Assembly (NCBI GenBank): GCA_946480965.1 | Contig: CAMLMI010000004.1 | Location: 1-39,815 of the forward strand | Direction of reading: 5' to 3' | Origin: an uncultured Verrucomicrobiales bacterium | Lineage (GTDB): Bacteria; Verrucomicrobiota; Verrucomicrobiae; Limisphaerales; CANJSG01 | DNA: 39,815 nt | Shown: piece after piece, positions 30,065 to 37,720 of the stretch | Position numbering within the stretch: position 1 is the stretch's first letter | How the letters are laid out: each line of letters starts with the position of its first letter | Made by a program: the position numbers and the translations under genes | The notes under the pieces: model-generated | Told to the model about the DNA's origin: nothing | Seen by the model: only the letters and a program-made list of their open reading frames with translations | The model's database searches: none

Positions 30065-32437
30065 CTAGGAAGGTTTCACCAGCGCCAGCAGCTCGCGGTG
30101 GTTGACCTTGCCGGTGCCGAGCTTGGGGATCTCCTTCACGAACTTGATCTCCCGAGGCACGCAGAGGTTGGTCAGGCCCTTGGCTTTGATGGCGGTGCGG
30201 AGGTGGTCGAGCGTCAGCTTGGGTTCGTTGGCGATGGCGATGAGGCGTTCGCCCTTGTCTTCGTCGGGCACGGCCACGACGGCGGTTTCGCAGCGCGCGC
30301 CGAACTCGTCCTTGAACGCGCCGGCCAGCGCGTCTTCCACGGCGGTGAGGCTGACCATCTCGCCGGAGACTTTGGCGAAGCGTTTCAGGCGGCCGAGGAT
30401 GTGGACGAACTTGTCGTCGTCGATGCGGACGATGTCGCCGGTGTCATACCAGCCGCCGAGGGCCTGGAACTTGGCGTTGGCGTCGGGGTTGAGGTAGCCC
30501 TTCATCACGTTGGGGCCGCGGACGAGGAGGCGGCCGGTGGCCGACGCGGGGGAGCCGGGAGGCTGGGGCGCAGGGGAGGATTCTGACGAACTCCCTTTCT
30601 CCTCCGCTCCCTTGCTCCCCGGCTCCCCGGCTCCGACGCCCTCCACTGGCTCCACCTTCCATTCCATACCCGGGATCATGCGGCCGGCGCTGCCATGCTT
30701 CGGGGTCAACGGGGTGCAGACGGAGACGCACGGGCTGCATTCGGTCGCGCCGTAGCCTTCGAGGATGCGCACGCCGAACTTCTGCGCCCAGGTGTCGTAG
30801 GTCGTCTGCTGGACCTTCTCCGCCGCGGCGAAGAGGTAGCGCATGCTCCGGAAGTCGTAGGGATGCGCGCGGCGGGCGTAGCCGTTGAGGAAGGTGTTCG
30901 TCGCGAGCAGGACGGAGCAGTCGCGGTCGTAGAGCGCCGCCGGGACGATGCGGTAGTGGAGCGGCGAGGGATAGACGAAGCAGAACATGCCGCGCACGAG
31001 CGGGAGAAAGGTGCCGACGCTCAGGCCGAAGCTGTGGAAGAGCGGCAGGCAGTTGAACATGCGGTCGGTGTCCTGCATGTCGGTCACGGCGAGCATCTGG
31101 CGGATGTTTGCGAGCACGTTGCGGTGGGTGAGCTCGACGCCCTTGGGCACGCCTTCGGAGCCGCTGGTGAAGAGCACGACAGCGGTGAGGTCGGGCGCGA
31201 GGTTGAAGGTCATCGGCGCCATGAACCACGACCGTAGGCCGAAGAAGCTGCGGAGGAGCGCGGCCAGCTTCTGGCCTTTGCTGATGCCCTGGCGAACGTC
31301 TTCGAGGTAGAGGAACTGGATGCCGGCTTCTTCGAGCGGTTTCAGGTTCAAGCGGGCCTTCTCGACGAAGAGGCGGGAGGTGATGACCTGCTGGAGCCCG
31401 GCGAGCTGGCAGCATTGGAGCATCACCGTGGGGCCGGTGGAGAAGTTCAGCACGGCGGGCACCTTGCCGAGGCACCACGCGGCCATGACGGCGACAGGCA
31501 TTGCGTTGACGTTGGGCAGCAGGACGCCGATGCGGGGGGAATCGGATGCCGGATGCTGGATGCCGGATGCCGGATCGGCTTGGTCCATCCAACCCGGCGG
31601 CATGATCTTCGCCGGATCGCTCGCGTGAATCACCTGCGCTTTGGGGTGAGCCAGGTTGGTCTTCCAATCCGGGCAACGTTTTGAAGCGTTGGACAACGCT
31701 TCGGCCAGCACCCGCACGCCCACCAGCAGCTTGCGATAGGACAGTTCGGTCATGCTCGCGTCCTGGAGGATGGTGCGTCGGGGAAACTTCTCCGCCGTTT
31801 CCGCCACGGCTTCGGCCAGCGTTTTCGGGCCGAACTCCATCTCGATGGCGAACTGCTGTTCCACCATCTGGTCGCGCAGCCACGTGGTCAGGCGCGTGCG
31901 GGCGACGGACGTGCTGGCGTCATGGTGCTTGGGCGGCGTGAGCAGGTCGCTGAAATGCGCGGTGACCTTGGGGAACCACAGGTGTTGTTCCGAGTTGGGC
32001 GAGAAAGGCAGGCGCTGGGCGCCGCGCAGGTAGCAGGTGATGACCTTGGCGGCGGTGCGGTGGAGGAGAAATCCGGTGCCGTCGAAGAGCTTCATCAACG
32101 TGCCGGTGCGGGAGAGCCGGCCTTCGGCGAAGAGCACGAGACGGCCACCGCCATTGAGGAATTCCGCCATGCGCTTCACCGCGTAGGGCGACGCGGTGTC
32201 GATGGGGAAGGTGCGCCGGTTGATCATGATCTTCCGGTGCAGCCAGCTGGTCTGCGCGGTGGTGGACGAGGTGACGAACTTCCAGTCGTCGTCCAGCACG
32301 AGCATGAGGAAGAGCCAGTCGAGCCAGGAAACGTGGTTGGGGATGAGCAGCACGGGGCCGGGCGACTTGAGGGCGTCGAGCCGGTGCGCCTCGTAGCGGT
32401 AGAACCAACGGACGAGGAAGAGGAGGAGACGTTTCAT
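30065..32437 (-). CDS. aas: Aas-like 2-acylglycerophospholipid acyltransferase / acyl-ACP synthetase
   Basis: 790 residues, bifunctional. The N-terminal PlsC-type acyltransferase has NHVSWLD (His35-x4-Asp40) and FAEGRLS (Glu105-Gly). From about 230 there is an AMP-forming acyl-activating enzyme with VVLFTSGSEGVPKGVELTH (phosphate loop), YGATECSP, YDTGDIV, LGRLKRFAKVSGEMVSL and a C-terminal PKLGTGKVNHREL containing the catalytic Lys. This is the Aas architecture: it activates a fatty acid on ACP and re-acylates lysophospholipid at the inner membrane. A heptamer array (31545-31572) lies in a variable loop. The start overlaps the lnt stop (ATGA). The upstream frame extension to 32686 is lnt antisense-frame noise. 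Confidence 0.9.
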   Translation of the reverse strand: MKRLLLFLVRWFYRYEAHRLDALKSPGPVLLIPNHVSWLDWLFLMLVLDDDWKFVTSSTTAQTSWLHRKIMINRRTFPIDTASPYAVKRMAEFLNGGGRLVLFAEGRLSRTGTLMKLFDGTGFLLHRTAAKVITCYLRGAQRLPFSPNSEQHLWFPKVTAHFSDLLTPPKHHDASTSVARTRLTTWLRDQMVEQQFAIEMEFGPKTLAEAVAETAEKFPRRTILQDASMTELSYRKLLVGVRVLAEALSNASKRCPDWKTNLAHPKAQVIHASDPAKIMPPGWMDQADPASGIQHPASDSPRIGVLLPNVNAMPVAVMAAWCLGKVPAVLNFSTGPTVMLQCCQLAGLQQVITSRLFVEKARLNLKPLEEAGIQFLYLEDVRQGISKGQKLAALLRSFFGLRSWFMAPMTFNLAPDLTAVVLFTSGSEGVPKGVELTHRNVLANIRQMLAVTDMQDTDRMFNCLPLFHSFGLSVGTFLPLVRGMFCFVYPSPLHYRIVPAALYDRDCSVLLATNTFLNGYARRAHPYDFRSMRYLFAAAEKVQQTTYDTWAQKFGVRILEGYGATECSPCVSVCTPLTPKHGSAGRMIPGMEWKVEPVEGVGAGEPGSKGAEEKGSSSESSPAPQPPGSPASATGRLLVRGPNVMKGYLNPDANAKFQALGGWYDTGDIVRIDDDKFVHILGRLKRFAKVSGEMVSLTAVEDALAGAFKDEFGARCETAVVAVPDEDKGERLIAIANEPKLTLDHLRTAIKAKGLTNLCVPREIKFVKEIPKLGTGKVNHRELLALVKPS
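31545..31572 (+). repeat. GATGCCG heptamer x4 inside aas
   Basis: Four units, the second with one change (GATGCTG). In mRNA sense it is CGGCATC, the same orientation as in pabB, and encodes PASGIQHPAS in the aas-like protein between the acyltransferase and the adenylation core. Confidence 0.94.
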
Positions 32438-33867
32438 GATGCGGAGAGTGGCTTGGACAGAAGCGCGCCCGTATCGGGCTTTGGTCGGAGCGGACGAAAA
32501 ATTCCGACGACGAACAGCAGAAGCGTTCCGCCCAAACAACCGCGCACCAGCCAACGGTCGGGCGGCAAGGAGCCGGGTTGGTCCAGCGTGAGCGTGCCGG
32601 CGAAGATCGCGCCTTGGGCGTCGAAGGGGAGCGAGTGTTCGACGGTGCCGTTGCGGGCGACGATCTGGGATTCTCCGGAGCTGCACACGCGGACGACGGG
32701 CAGGCCGTATTCGGCGGCGCGGATCGGACCGAGACGGGCGTGGGTCGCGTGCTGGGCTTCACCCCATTCGACCATATCCATCGTGGGGATGATCAGCGCC
32801 TGGGCGCCTTGGCGGACGAGTTCGTCGATGATCCGCGAGTAGCTGAAGTCGTAGCAAACGGCCAAGCCGATCTTGCCCCACGGAGAATTCCAGAGCTGCT
32901 GCGAGGGTGCGGGCTTGCCGTCCTGGAAGAACTGGATGGGCTGCTTCTTGGCCTGCTGGAAGACGATCTCGCCGTCGGGCGAAATGACGAAGACGGTGTT
33001 GTAGAAGGTTCGGTCGGGTTGGTGGTCCTTGCCGCCGACGATCAAGTGGCGGCGGTGCTGGCGGCACCAATCGAGCACGGCTTTCGGCGGGGCGTCGTCG
33101 AGGGTGTATTCGCTGAGGACGATGAGTTCGGTCTGCGGGTGCTGGGCGACGATGCGGTCGAGGGTTTCCAGCACCGCGTGTTGGCTGGGGAATTCCAGTT
33201 GCGCGCCGGCGAGGTGGAGGGTTTTGGCGGCGGAGGCGGTGAACCCAATCAGCAAGAGGACCAGACTAGCGGTCGCGCGGGCGGTGGCTTCAAGGGACGG
33301 TAGCGACGTTGAGAGGGTCGTGGGTTCAAATCTCCGGATACCGGGCAACACCCAAGCCGTCACCGCCAACAACGTCGCCACGAAGCCGATGCCATATCCA
33401 CCCAAGGCCGCAAGCACTCCCGGCCATTGGTCGAAGGCCATGCCGGGCGTGAACCAGGCGAAGCGCAGCCAGTAGAGTTCGCTGCGGAAAAACTCCAGAG
33501 CGGTCCAGAGAACGGGTGCGACCGCGATCAGCCCGACGCGGTTGAGTTGGAGACGAAGTCGCAGCCAGCGCAGACCGGCGGAGAAGAATCCAAGCCATAT
33601 CGCCAACACCAGCCAGAGCGCGACGGCTCCGAAGCCGAAGATCGTCCAGAAGAACTCCAGCTTGGGCGCGTAGCAGAGCAGCCCGAGGATCACCGCCGGA
33701 TAGAAGGCCATGCGCCAGCGCGGCAATCGGGCGAGCCCGATCAGCGCGAAGGGAAGCAGGACAACCATCCACGCCAACGCAGCGGAGGCGAAAGCGAGGT
33801 GGAAGCCCAGAGTGCCTGTTCCAACCAGGGTGAGGATACGCCACCACGGCCAAGGTGGGGCATGCAT
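32434..33867 (-). CDS. lnt: apolipoprotein N-acyltransferase-like protein
   Basis: 477 residues from MHAPPW. About seven membrane helices occupy 1-212, followed by a periplasmic nitrilase-type domain with the catalytic triad candidates Glu253 (SEYTL), Lys307/308 (AKKQP) and Cys338 (VCYDFSY), the Lnt set. The motifs around the triad diverge from proteobacterial Lnt (no GEY after the Lys), so I call it Lnt-like. It would N-acylate the lipoprotein Cys using the sn-1 chain of a phospholipid and leave lysophospholipid. The frame is open to 33993, but that stretch is inside an inverted repeat (33850-33950) which also supplies this ATG, so the true start is uncertain. Its stop overlaps the aas start. 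Confidence 0.83.
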   Translation of the reverse strand: MHAPPWPWWRILTLVGTGTLGFHLAFASAALAWMVVLLPFALIGLARLPRWRMAFYPAVILGLLCYAPKLEFFWTIFGFGAVALWLVLAIWLGFFSAGLRWLRLRLQLNRVGLIAVAPVLWTALEFFRSELYWLRFAWFTPGMAFDQWPGVLAALGGYGIGFVATLLAVTAWVLPGIRRFEPTTLSTSLPSLEATARATASLVLLLIGFTASAAKTLHLAGAQLEFPSQHAVLETLDRIVAQHPQTELIVLSEYTLDDAPPKAVLDWCRQHRRHLIVGGKDHQPDRTFYNTVFVISPDGEIVFQQAKKQPIQFFQDGKPAPSQQLWNSPWGKIGLAVCYDFSYSRIIDELVRQGAQALIIPTMDMVEWGEAQHATHARLGPIRAAEYGLPVVRVCSSGESQIVARNGTVEHSLPFDAQGAIFAGTLTLDQPGSLPPDRWLVRGCLGGTLLLFVVGIFRPLRPKPDTGALLSKPLSAS

Positions 33868-33950
33868 CTTGCCGGTCCCTTTTTGAAAATCGGAGCCCAT
33901 CGGAATGCACGGCGCGTCTTGGAGCAGGCTGGGTGCTCGCCCCACCTTGG
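33850..33950. repeat. large inverted repeat spanning the lnt start
   Basis: Perfect 12-bp arms CCAAGGTGGGGC (33850-33861) and GCCCCACCTTGG (33939-33950), 77 bp apart. The lnt ATG (33865-33867) lies just inside the element, and the left arm encodes the next residues. An AAAAAGGGAC purine stretch before the ATG also belongs to it. Another frame translates to RDRQDACPT, a peptide typical of repeat-derived spurious ORFs. Confidence 0.85.
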
Positions 33951-34024
33951 GGACTTCGGCAATTCCGGCCATTGGATCTGCGGATGCTTTCACGGCTTCC
34001 TTTCCGGCGGCCGCGTGGGTCGCC

Positions 34025-35311
34025 TTACGCCTGTTTGGGCGCGGGATTCTGGGTGGTGAGCTTCATTCCGAGAGTGAGTATGACCACGACCACGGCGAGG
34101 CCGAGGAAGGCGTGGTGGGCGGAGAAACCGACCTTGGTCATCACGCCGAGCAGCCCCGCGCCGACCAACATGCCGGCGTAGTCCACGACGTTCTGCACGG
34201 CGATGGTTTTTCCGAGCGCGGTCGGGTCGGTCTCGTGCTGGAGCGCGGCGTTCAGCGGGACGATGAGCAAGCCCGCCATGATTCCCGCCAAGGCCAGCGC
34301 CGGGACGATGATCCAGAAGCCCGCGCTGCCCGGCAGCAGGCCCAGCAGGGTGATGCCGACGGCCATGCCGAGCGCGTAGAGCCATTGCTTGGAGAGATCT
34401 CCGATGCCGTGGAGCCGTCCGGCCAGCAGGCTGCCGGAGACGATGCCGAGCACTAGTCCGACCTTGAGCAGCGCGAGGCGATCATTGGTGATCTTCTCGG
34501 GAGGCATCCCGGCTTCTTCGAAGATGGTGAGCCCCCAGGCGTGGAGGTTGGTCCGCATGAACGCGCCGGCCATCCAGAAGAGACCGCAACCAAGCAGCAC
34601 GCGGCCGATTCGGCGGCTGCCGACAAGCGCGCCCAAGTGGTGGAAGAAGGCCTGGACGCTGTCGCCGAGCCGCGCCGAGGCGTTGCAGGGCGTGCGGTCC
34701 ATGCAGCCGTTGAGCACCGCGGCGAGGACGTAGCAGAGCGCGGACGCGCCGTAGCAAACCATGAGCGCACGCTCATGGCCGTAGAAGGCGCGGCTCTTGT
34801 CGTAGAGCACCGCCCCGCCCGCGAGACCGCCGAGAATGGCGACGAGCGTGAGCATCTCCACGGTGCCGTTGGCCTTCACCAGCTTCTCGGCGGGCAGCAC
34901 TTCGGGCAGCGCGCCGTATTTGGCGGGCGAATAGAGGCAGGCACCGATGCCGACGATGGCGTAGCCCACGGCCTGCCACAACATGGCCTGGTCGTGGTTG
35001 GCGGCATGGAGCTGAACGCCGATGAAACCGGCGAAGACACCCAGCAGCTTCACGAGATTGCCGCCGAGCAGCCACGTGGTCTTGGGCATCCGGTCGTTCA
35101 GAAACCCGGCGAGCGGCGCGAGGAGGATGAACGGGATGAAAAAAACGACGCTGAAGAGGGTGTTCGTACCGTTGACCTGCTGTTCTCCGATGGTTCCGGC
35201 ATTCTTCAGGAAGGTCAACGGGGCCAGGATGCCAGCCAGCAGCAGATTGTCGCCGAAGGCTCCGAGGAACTGGCCGGTAAGCAGCAGCGGATAGTTTTTC
35301 GCGGATTTCAT
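34025..35311 (-). CDS. lplT: LplT-like lysophospholipid transporter (MFS)
   Basis: 428 residues, about twelve membrane helices. The N-terminal LLTGQFLGAFGDNLLLAGILAPL contains the 'Q.LGAFGDN' signature of LplT-type MFS proteins, and LLGGNLVKLLGVFAGF and YSPAKYGALPEVLPAEKLVKANG fit the same family. LplT moves lysophospholipid from the outer to the inner leaflet of the inner membrane, where Aas re-acylates it; in Enterobacteria the two are adjacent or fused. Here lnt sits between lplT and aas. It starts 15 bp after the MarR gene stop, and a 157-bp repeat-bearing gap follows it. An alternative is a generic MFS exporter, but the operon context argues for LplT. Confidence 0.85.
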   Translation of the reverse strand: MKSAKNYPLLLTGQFLGAFGDNLLLAGILAPLTFLKNAGTIGEQQVNGTNTLFSVVFFIPFILLAPLAGFLNDRMPKTTWLLGGNLVKLLGVFAGFIGVQLHAANHDQAMLWQAVGYAIVGIGACLYSPAKYGALPEVLPAEKLVKANGTVEMLTLVAILGGLAGGAVLYDKSRAFYGHERALMVCYGASALCYVLAAVLNGCMDRTPCNASARLGDSVQAFFHHLGALVGSRRIGRVLLGCGLFWMAGAFMRTNLHAWGLTIFEEAGMPPEKITNDRLALLKVGLVLGIVSGSLLAGRLHGIGDLSKQWLYALGMAVGITLLGLLPGSAGFWIIVPALALAGIMAGLLIVPLNAALQHETDPTALGKTIAVQNVVDYAGMLVGAGLLGVMTKVGFSAHHAFLGLAVVVVILTLGMKLTTQNPAPKQA

Positions 35312-35326
35312 GGTGCAGGCCCGGGA

Positions 35327-35788
35327 TCAGAGGGTTTCGGCAAAGGCGGCGACGTTCTGGTCGAGCTTTTCCAGTCCGGCGACGAAGGAAGCGGTGCTGC
35401 GGCCGCTGAAGCCGGCCCAGACCGATTCGGCGGCCTGGTAGTAACCGGGGAGGATCTCGGCCAGCAGCCGGCGGCCGGCGGCGGTCAGGACCACGCGATG
35501 GGCGCGGCGGTCCTCGGGATTGTCCTTCCGGGAGACGAGCCCGCGCTCCTCCAGGCGGTCGATCAGGCCGGTGACGTTGGAGCGGTGCATGATGAGCACG
35601 CGGCTGAGCTCCACCTGCGTGGTGCCACCGGGGTGGTCGCGCAGGACGTTGAGGACGTTGAACTGGCTGGGGCTGATGTCCCAGCGGGCGAAGAACTGGC
35701 GGGAGACGTTCCAGATGGTCTCCGAGGTGCGGAGCAGCTGGAGGAGTGCGCCGTAGTGCGGGCCGGGCTTGGGCTTGGTCGTGCTCAC
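35327..35788 (-). CDS. MarR-family transcriptional regulator
   Basis: 153 residues, GTG start. Winged helix with ISPSQFNVLNVLRDHPGGTTQVELSRVLIMHRSNVTGLIDRLEERGLVSRKDNPEDRRAHRVVLTAAG, a textbook MarR core including the wing 'DRRAHRV', with helices at both ends for dimerisation. It heads the lplT-lnt-aas operon (15-bp gap) and has a palindromic operator 23 bp upstream that overlaps its -35 box. Expected to repress itself and the lysophospholipid-recycling genes until a lipophilic or phenolic ligand binds; the ligand is unknown. Confidence 0.92.
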   Translation of the reverse strand: MSTTKPKPGPHYGALLQLLRTSETIWNVSRQFFARWDISPSQFNVLNVLRDHPGGTTQVELSRVLIMHRSNVTGLIDRLEERGLVSRKDNPEDRRAHRVVLTAAGRRLLAEILPGYYQAAESVWAGFSGRSTASFVAGLEKLDQNVAAFAETL

Positions 35789-35796
35789 GGCGACAG

Positions 35797-35828
35797 TGTT
35801 TAGAGATAGATAGTTGATACGTCAACTA
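35797..35828 (-). promoter_or_regulatory. marR operon promoter with palindromic operator
   Basis: TAGTTGA-N4-TCAACTA (35811-35828), perfect 7-bp arms, fits known MarR-family sites of the TAGTTGAT..ATCAACTA type. On the minus strand TTGACG (35825-35820) inside it can act as a -35, with TAAACA (35802-35797) as a weak -10 at 17-bp spacing. Confidence 0.75.
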
Positions 35829-36115
35829 AATGAATCGGCCCGGTCGAAGCACGGAAAGATCCCCGGAGAGGCTCCGGTTGAAGGCCTCTGATCCGACGCG
35901 CGACGCGGAAGCGCGACCGCGACGAAAGCCGCATGGACATTGGTCGGAATCGATGTCGAGGCGTGCGCCGCCAATCAAAGAAACATGTCGCGTGTCCATC
36001 AAAAACTGCGTGAAAAGCCGAAAACTGTTTGAAAAGCAGGAACATCTCTGTCACCTAATCGTCCCATAACCGCCCAACATATGTTGTGGTGAACCCGGAT
36101 CGGGGGTGAGAATTA
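35829..36115. other. intergenic region before the Lys/Ala miniprotein
   Basis: 287 bp. Its second half is richer in A and T than the surroundings. It includes a perfect 12-bp palindrome CAACATATGTTG (36075-36086), 29 bp before the miniprotein start, a possible operator. TTGAAA (36029-36034) might be a -35, but no -10 at normal spacing is clear. The 79-codon ORF at 35830-36069 has no convincing features. Confidence 0.5.
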
Positions 36116-36211
36116 ATGGCAAAGAAAGCAGCTGTTAAGAAGAAGGCCGCGAAGAAAGCGGTGAAGAAAGTAGCCAAGAAGGTGGCCAAGAAGAAGGCCG
36201 CCAAGAAGTAA
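36116..36211 (+). CDS. 31-residue Lys/Ala histone-tail-like protein
   Basis: Only 31 residues: 16 Lys, 10 Ala, 4 Val and the initiator Met, in KKA/KKV repeats (MAKKAAVKKKAAKKAVKK...). It resembles the isolated C-terminal tail of histone-H1-like or AlgP/Hc2-type proteins and should bind DNA or RNA by charge. A GGGTGAG ribosome-site-like sequence lies about 5 bases upstream, and a strong terminator follows 14 bp after the stop, so it looks like an independent, well-bounded gene rather than chance. Codons alternate AAG/AAA and GCC/GCG/GCA/GCT, as in a translated gene. Confidence 0.75.
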   Translation: MAKKAAVKKKAAKKAVKKVAKKVAKKKAAKK

Positions 36212-36225
36212 CCCGTCGTATCCCG

Positions 36226-36276
36226 CAGGATGGAATCCTCGGCCGAGCGCCGCTGGGTTCCATCCTGATGGTTTTT
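36226..36276 (+). terminator. rho-independent terminator after the Lys/Ala miniprotein
   Basis: A perfect 10-bp stem CAGGATGGAA (36226-36235) / TTCCATCCTG (36258-36267) with a GC-rich 22-base loop that can pair further, followed by ATGGTTTTT. Confidence 0.85.
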
Positions 36277-36303
36277 CATCCCTCCTCTCTTTCCTCCCCG
36301 TCC

Positions 36304-37017
36304 ATGGCCACCCTCGTCTTCGACATCGAAACCACCGGTCAACCGTTGGAGCACTTTGACGAGGTGCAGCAGGAGTATCTCTTCCGCGAGGCCGAGCGCA
36401 TCCCCGACGATGAGGAGCGCGCCAAGAAGCGCGAGGACATCCAGCGCATGTTCAGTCTCTGGCCGCTGACCGGCCAGGTCGTCTGCATCGCCATGCTCAA
36501 TGCCGAGTCGATGCGCGGGAAGGTGCTCTTCGTCTCCGAGGACTACGACGACGAGCAGCCCGGGCCGGTCGAATTCGTGCCCTGTGTGGACGAAACCGAG
36601 CTGTTGGCGGGCTTCTGGGACCTGGCCAAGCACTACGATTCCGTCGTGACCTTCAACGGCCGCGGCTTCGACGTCCCTTTCCTCTATCTCCGCTCCGCCC
36701 TGCTCAACATCCCCGTCAGCCGCAAGGACTGGCTCGGCTACCGCTACGCGACCGAGCCCCATTGCGATCTCGCGGAGCAGCTCAGCTTCTACGGCGTGAG
36801 CGGACGCGAAGGGGCTGCGCGCAAGTTCAACCTGGATTTCTACTGCAAGGCCTTCGGCATCCCGTCGCCCAAGGCCGAGGGCGTCACCGGCTACCAGGTG
36901 CCGGAGATGATCGAGCAAGGCCGGTTCAAGGAGATCGCCGAATATTGCCTGCGCGATGTGGAAGCGACCGTCCGGCTGCACCGCATCTGGGCGGAACGGC
37001 TCAAGGGGATCAAATGA
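36304..37017 (+). CDS. DnaQ-like/PolB-type 3'-5' exonuclease
   Basis: 237 residues. The three exonuclease motifs of the DEDD superfamily are present: Exo I DIETTG (Asp7, Glu9), Exo II TFNGRGFDVPFL, and Exo III EYCLRDVEATVRLHRIW (a DEDDy-like arrangement with Tyr before the Asp). This matches the stand-alone 'predicted PolB exonuclease-like 3'-5' exonuclease' family (PF10108 type), of uncertain cellular role in DNA or RNA trimming. Start chosen at MATLVFD; the 12 upstream codons are non-conserved. The stop overlaps the next ATG (37014-37017). Confidence 0.88.
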   Translation: MATLVFDIETTGQPLEHFDEVQQEYLFREAERIPDDEERAKKREDIQRMFSLWPLTGQVVCIAMLNAESMRGKVLFVSEDYDDEQPGPVEFVPCVDETELLAGFWDLAKHYDSVVTFNGRGFDVPFLYLRSALLNIPVSRKDWLGYRYATEPHCDLAEQLSFYGVSGREGAARKFNLDFYCKAFGIPSPKAEGVTGYQVPEMIEQGRFKEIAEYCLRDVEATVRLHRIWAERLKGIK

Positions 37018-37673
37018 GCTTCGCCGAAGAACCCGCCATCCTCGTCTGCTGTGCGGTGCGGGAAGAGGCGGCGTTTCTCCGGCCGGACAAGCGGCTCGAT
37101 GTGCTGGTCACAGGCATGGGCCGGGACAACGCCGAAAAGCAGGTCCATCAACGCCTCAAGACCTCCGAATACGATCTCATCCTGACCTGCGGTTTCGCAG
37201 GCGGCCTGAATCCGTATTTGTCTTCCGGGACCGTGGTCTATGACTGCGATCCGGACGAACCGCTCAACGCCGCCTTGCTCGCGGCCAAAGCGTGTCCCGC
37301 CACCTTCCATTGCTCGGACCGCGTGGCCGTGACCGTGGCGGAAAAGAAGGCGTTGTGGGAATCGACCCGATGCGACGCAGTGGAAATGGAGTCGCAGATC
37401 ATCCGCGCCATCGCCCGCGCGCATGAGATTCCCAGCGCGACCGTCCGGGTCATCTCCGACTCGGCGCAGGAAGACCTTCCCATCGATTTCAACGCGCTGA
37501 TGACCGCCGACCATCGTTTGAACTTCTTCAAGCTCGCCGGTGCCATCGTGCTTTCGCCCTCGCGCATCCGGGGCTTGATGCGTCTCCAGCAGACCAGCCG
37601 CACCGCAGCCAAGAACCTGGCCGCGACGCTGGATGCGTTCGCCGCCGGATGGAAGCGACTGCCCGGTTCCTGA
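37014..37673 (+). CDS. nucleoside-phosphorylase-superfamily protein (MTA/SAH nucleosidase-like)
   Basis: 219 residues. ILVCCAVREEAAFL, LVTGMGRDNAEK, LILTCGFAGGLNPYL and the purine-site DAVEMES, followed by VRVISDSA, are the core motifs of PNP/UDP-family nucleosidases such as 5'-methylthioadenosine/S-adenosylhomocysteine nucleosidase and the hopanoid-associated adenine-releasing HpnG. The exact substrate cannot be fixed; no hopanoid gene is in the window apart from an unassigned radical SAM protein 9 kb away. It overlaps the exonuclease gene by 4 bp, so the two are co-translated. Confidence 0.82.
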   Translation: MSFAEEPAILVCCAVREEAAFLRPDKRLDVLVTGMGRDNAEKQVHQRLKTSEYDLILTCGFAGGLNPYLSSGTVVYDCDPDEPLNAALLAAKACPATFHCSDRVAVTVAEKKALWESTRCDAVEMESQIIRAIARAHEIPSATVRVISDSAQEDLPIDFNALMTADHRLNFFKLAGAIVLSPSRIRGLMRLQQTSRTAAKNLAATLDAFAAGWKRLPGS

Positions 37674-37720
37674 TCTCTTCGCGCTGGCCAGCCAACGGGG
37701 CGCTGCGTTGAATCCCGCCC

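Noticed and set aside
35830..36069. 79-codon ORF upstream of the Lys/Ala gene
   Set aside because: No ribosome site, no motif, and no sign of conserved protein character; treated as intergenic.
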